From: Acanthochromis polyacanthus
Lineage: Eukaryota > Chordata > Actinopteri > Pomacentridae
NCBI RefSeq assembly: GCF_021347895.1
Contig: NC_067127.1
Span: 11,814,984-11,878,983, forward strand
Reading direction: 5' to 3'
Length of the DNA: 64,000 nucleotides
This document shows positions 63,273-64,000 of the stretch, in pieces. The stretch's first letter is position 1, and every line of letters starts with the position of its first letter. The notes below the pieces were generated by a model, which saw nothing but the letters and a program-made list of their open reading frames with translations, searched no databases and had not been told where the DNA came from. The position numbers and the translations under genes are program-made.

Positions 63273-63587
63273 TTAGAGCCTGGGTGGGGGTCGAGATGGT
63301 GGGGGTCCTGGAGGCCCAGGGGGTACACGACTTGGGGGTGGACCTGGAGGGGGTCGGACCATGGAAGGGGGTGCGCGAGAGGGTGGCGTGGTGCAGGAGG
63401 GCGGTGTGGTGCGGGGCCCTCTTGATGGAGGCTTTGTACGAGGGACAGAGTTGGAGACCAGAGGTCGCTGTTCAGCAGGCGGAGGTGAAGGAGGAGGCGG
63501 CGATGGAGAGTGATGAGTGCGAGGAGGAGCCTGGTGGTTGGAGGCGGACTCTCCATCTTTGACCCGCTGAAAACTAATACAGCGGCC
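63273..63587 (-). CDS. Last coding exon of an unidentified proline-rich protein, partial
   Basis: Seen: a minus-strand exon of 104 codons plus stop, opened by an acceptor (a TG-rich tract, then CAG, at 63588-63590) and closed by TAA at 63273-63275. It reads GRCISFQRVKDGES, then a region dominated by Pro, Arg and Ser with repeated PPSR, GPPPSR and PPP motifs, ending SRPPPRL. Such tails usually bind SH3, WW or EVH1 domains; that is general knowledge, not proof here. The restriction of the ORF to this frame, its codon regularity and the clean acceptor support a real exon. I do not recognise the family. Upstream exons lie to the right, perhaps beyond the window. The gene converges on rrp12. Confidence 0.55.
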   Translation of the reverse strand, partial: GRCISFQRVKDGESASNHQAPPRTHHSPSPPPPSPPPAEQRPLVSNSVPRTKPPSRGPRTTPPSCTTPPSRAPPSMVRPPPGPPPSRVPPGPPGPPPSRPPPRL

Positions 63588-63589
63588 CT

Positions 63590-64000
63590 GCACACACACA
63601 CAAAGTTAAACCACTACTACACATCATCATTTCAATACAGATTAAAATACAGTGCATCTTTGTGCAAAATCAATGAGCTTCTAAGATCCACCAGCCAAAA
63701 TGGTTTGTGTGAGCCTTTGCCCAGCTTTGCTGACAGAAGCGTGTGTGTTTGAGGCCCTGGAGGGCAAACAGAGCTGCTTCTGTCTTCTGTCCACACCTGC
63801 ACTACAATAGCTGTGATGGTAGCAAAGAGAGACCCTGACAAAGTTATCACACACACACACAAGGCTTTTGCAGTCTCCAGCTTTCTCCATTTCCCCTCCT
63901 CTTCTCTAGGAGCCTCTGCTGTGACTCGGCCTTTCTTGATGCAGAACAGAAAGTGGTTTATGTCTCTTATGTGCTGGACTTGAAGGAATGTAAAGGGGGG
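63590..64000 (-). other. Presumed intron or upstream exon of the proline-rich gene
   Basis: An open reading exists on the minus strand at about 63860-64000 (including HIRDINHFLFCIKKGRV), but no convincing donor or homology fixes it as an exon. The rest is CA-rich intronic-looking sequence. Confidence 0.3.

Noticed and set aside
63233..63562. 109-aa plus-strand Gly/Glu/Val-rich ORF
   Set aside because: Antisense to the proline-rich exon, which has an acceptor and a stop on the minus strand.

Overview
This window is vertebrate nuclear DNA, almost certainly from a ray-finned (teleost) fish. Short exons with GT-AG introns, AT-rich introns, long TG and ATCT microsatellites, tRNA-derived SINEs, Tc1-like and hAT-like miniature transposons, and proteins that read as clear orthologues of human genes all fit that. 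No prokaryotic operon, CRISPR array or virus was seen. Gene identities come from remembered family sequences; no search was run. Layout: (1) 1-6.2 kb, minus strand: first coding exon of trim8 (RING and B-boxes) with a CpG-rich promoter; the rest of the gene runs off the left edge. (2) 8.2-18.5 kb, minus strand: complete sufu (suppressor of fused), 12 coding exons, 470 aa. (3) 18.7-25.2 kb: a gene-poor interval. (4) 25.5-29.2 kb, minus strand: mettl18, a histidine methyltransferase in 2 coding exons. (5) 29.5-34.8 kb, plus strand: zdhhc16, a palmitoyltransferase in 10 coding exons, head to head with mettl18. (6) 37.0-44.5 kb, plus strand: ubtd1, with a non-coding first exon and 4 coding exons. 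(7) 45.6-57.8 kb, plus strand: complete rrp12, 34 coding exons, 1295 aa. (8) 58.9-61.4 kb: a decayed tandem copy of the rrp12 3' end, broken by a transposon and a SINE. (9) 62.1-64 kb, minus strand: the proline-rich last exon of a gene I could not name, with a near-perfect palindromic hAT MITE in its probable 3' UTR. The exon models join in frame across every junction, and predicted lengths match human counterparts as I remember them (SUFU 484, ZDHHC16 377, UBTD1 227, RRP12 1297 aa). The genes share no pathway: Hedgehog signalling (sufu), ubiquitin ligation (trim8, ubtd1), ribosome modification and assembly (mettl18, rrp12) and protein palmitoylation (zdhhc16). What unites most of them is synteny: trim8/sufu and zdhhc16/ubtd1/rrp12 correspond to two neighbourhoods of human 10q24, with mettl18 (human 1q24) inserted at the join. 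No wholly new biological system was recognised. The best second-look items are a U12-type intron splitting the DHHC catalytic motif of zdhhc16, the rrp12 partial duplication (whose dead copy keeps a better splice donor than the live gene), two GC-AG introns, and the palindromic MITE.
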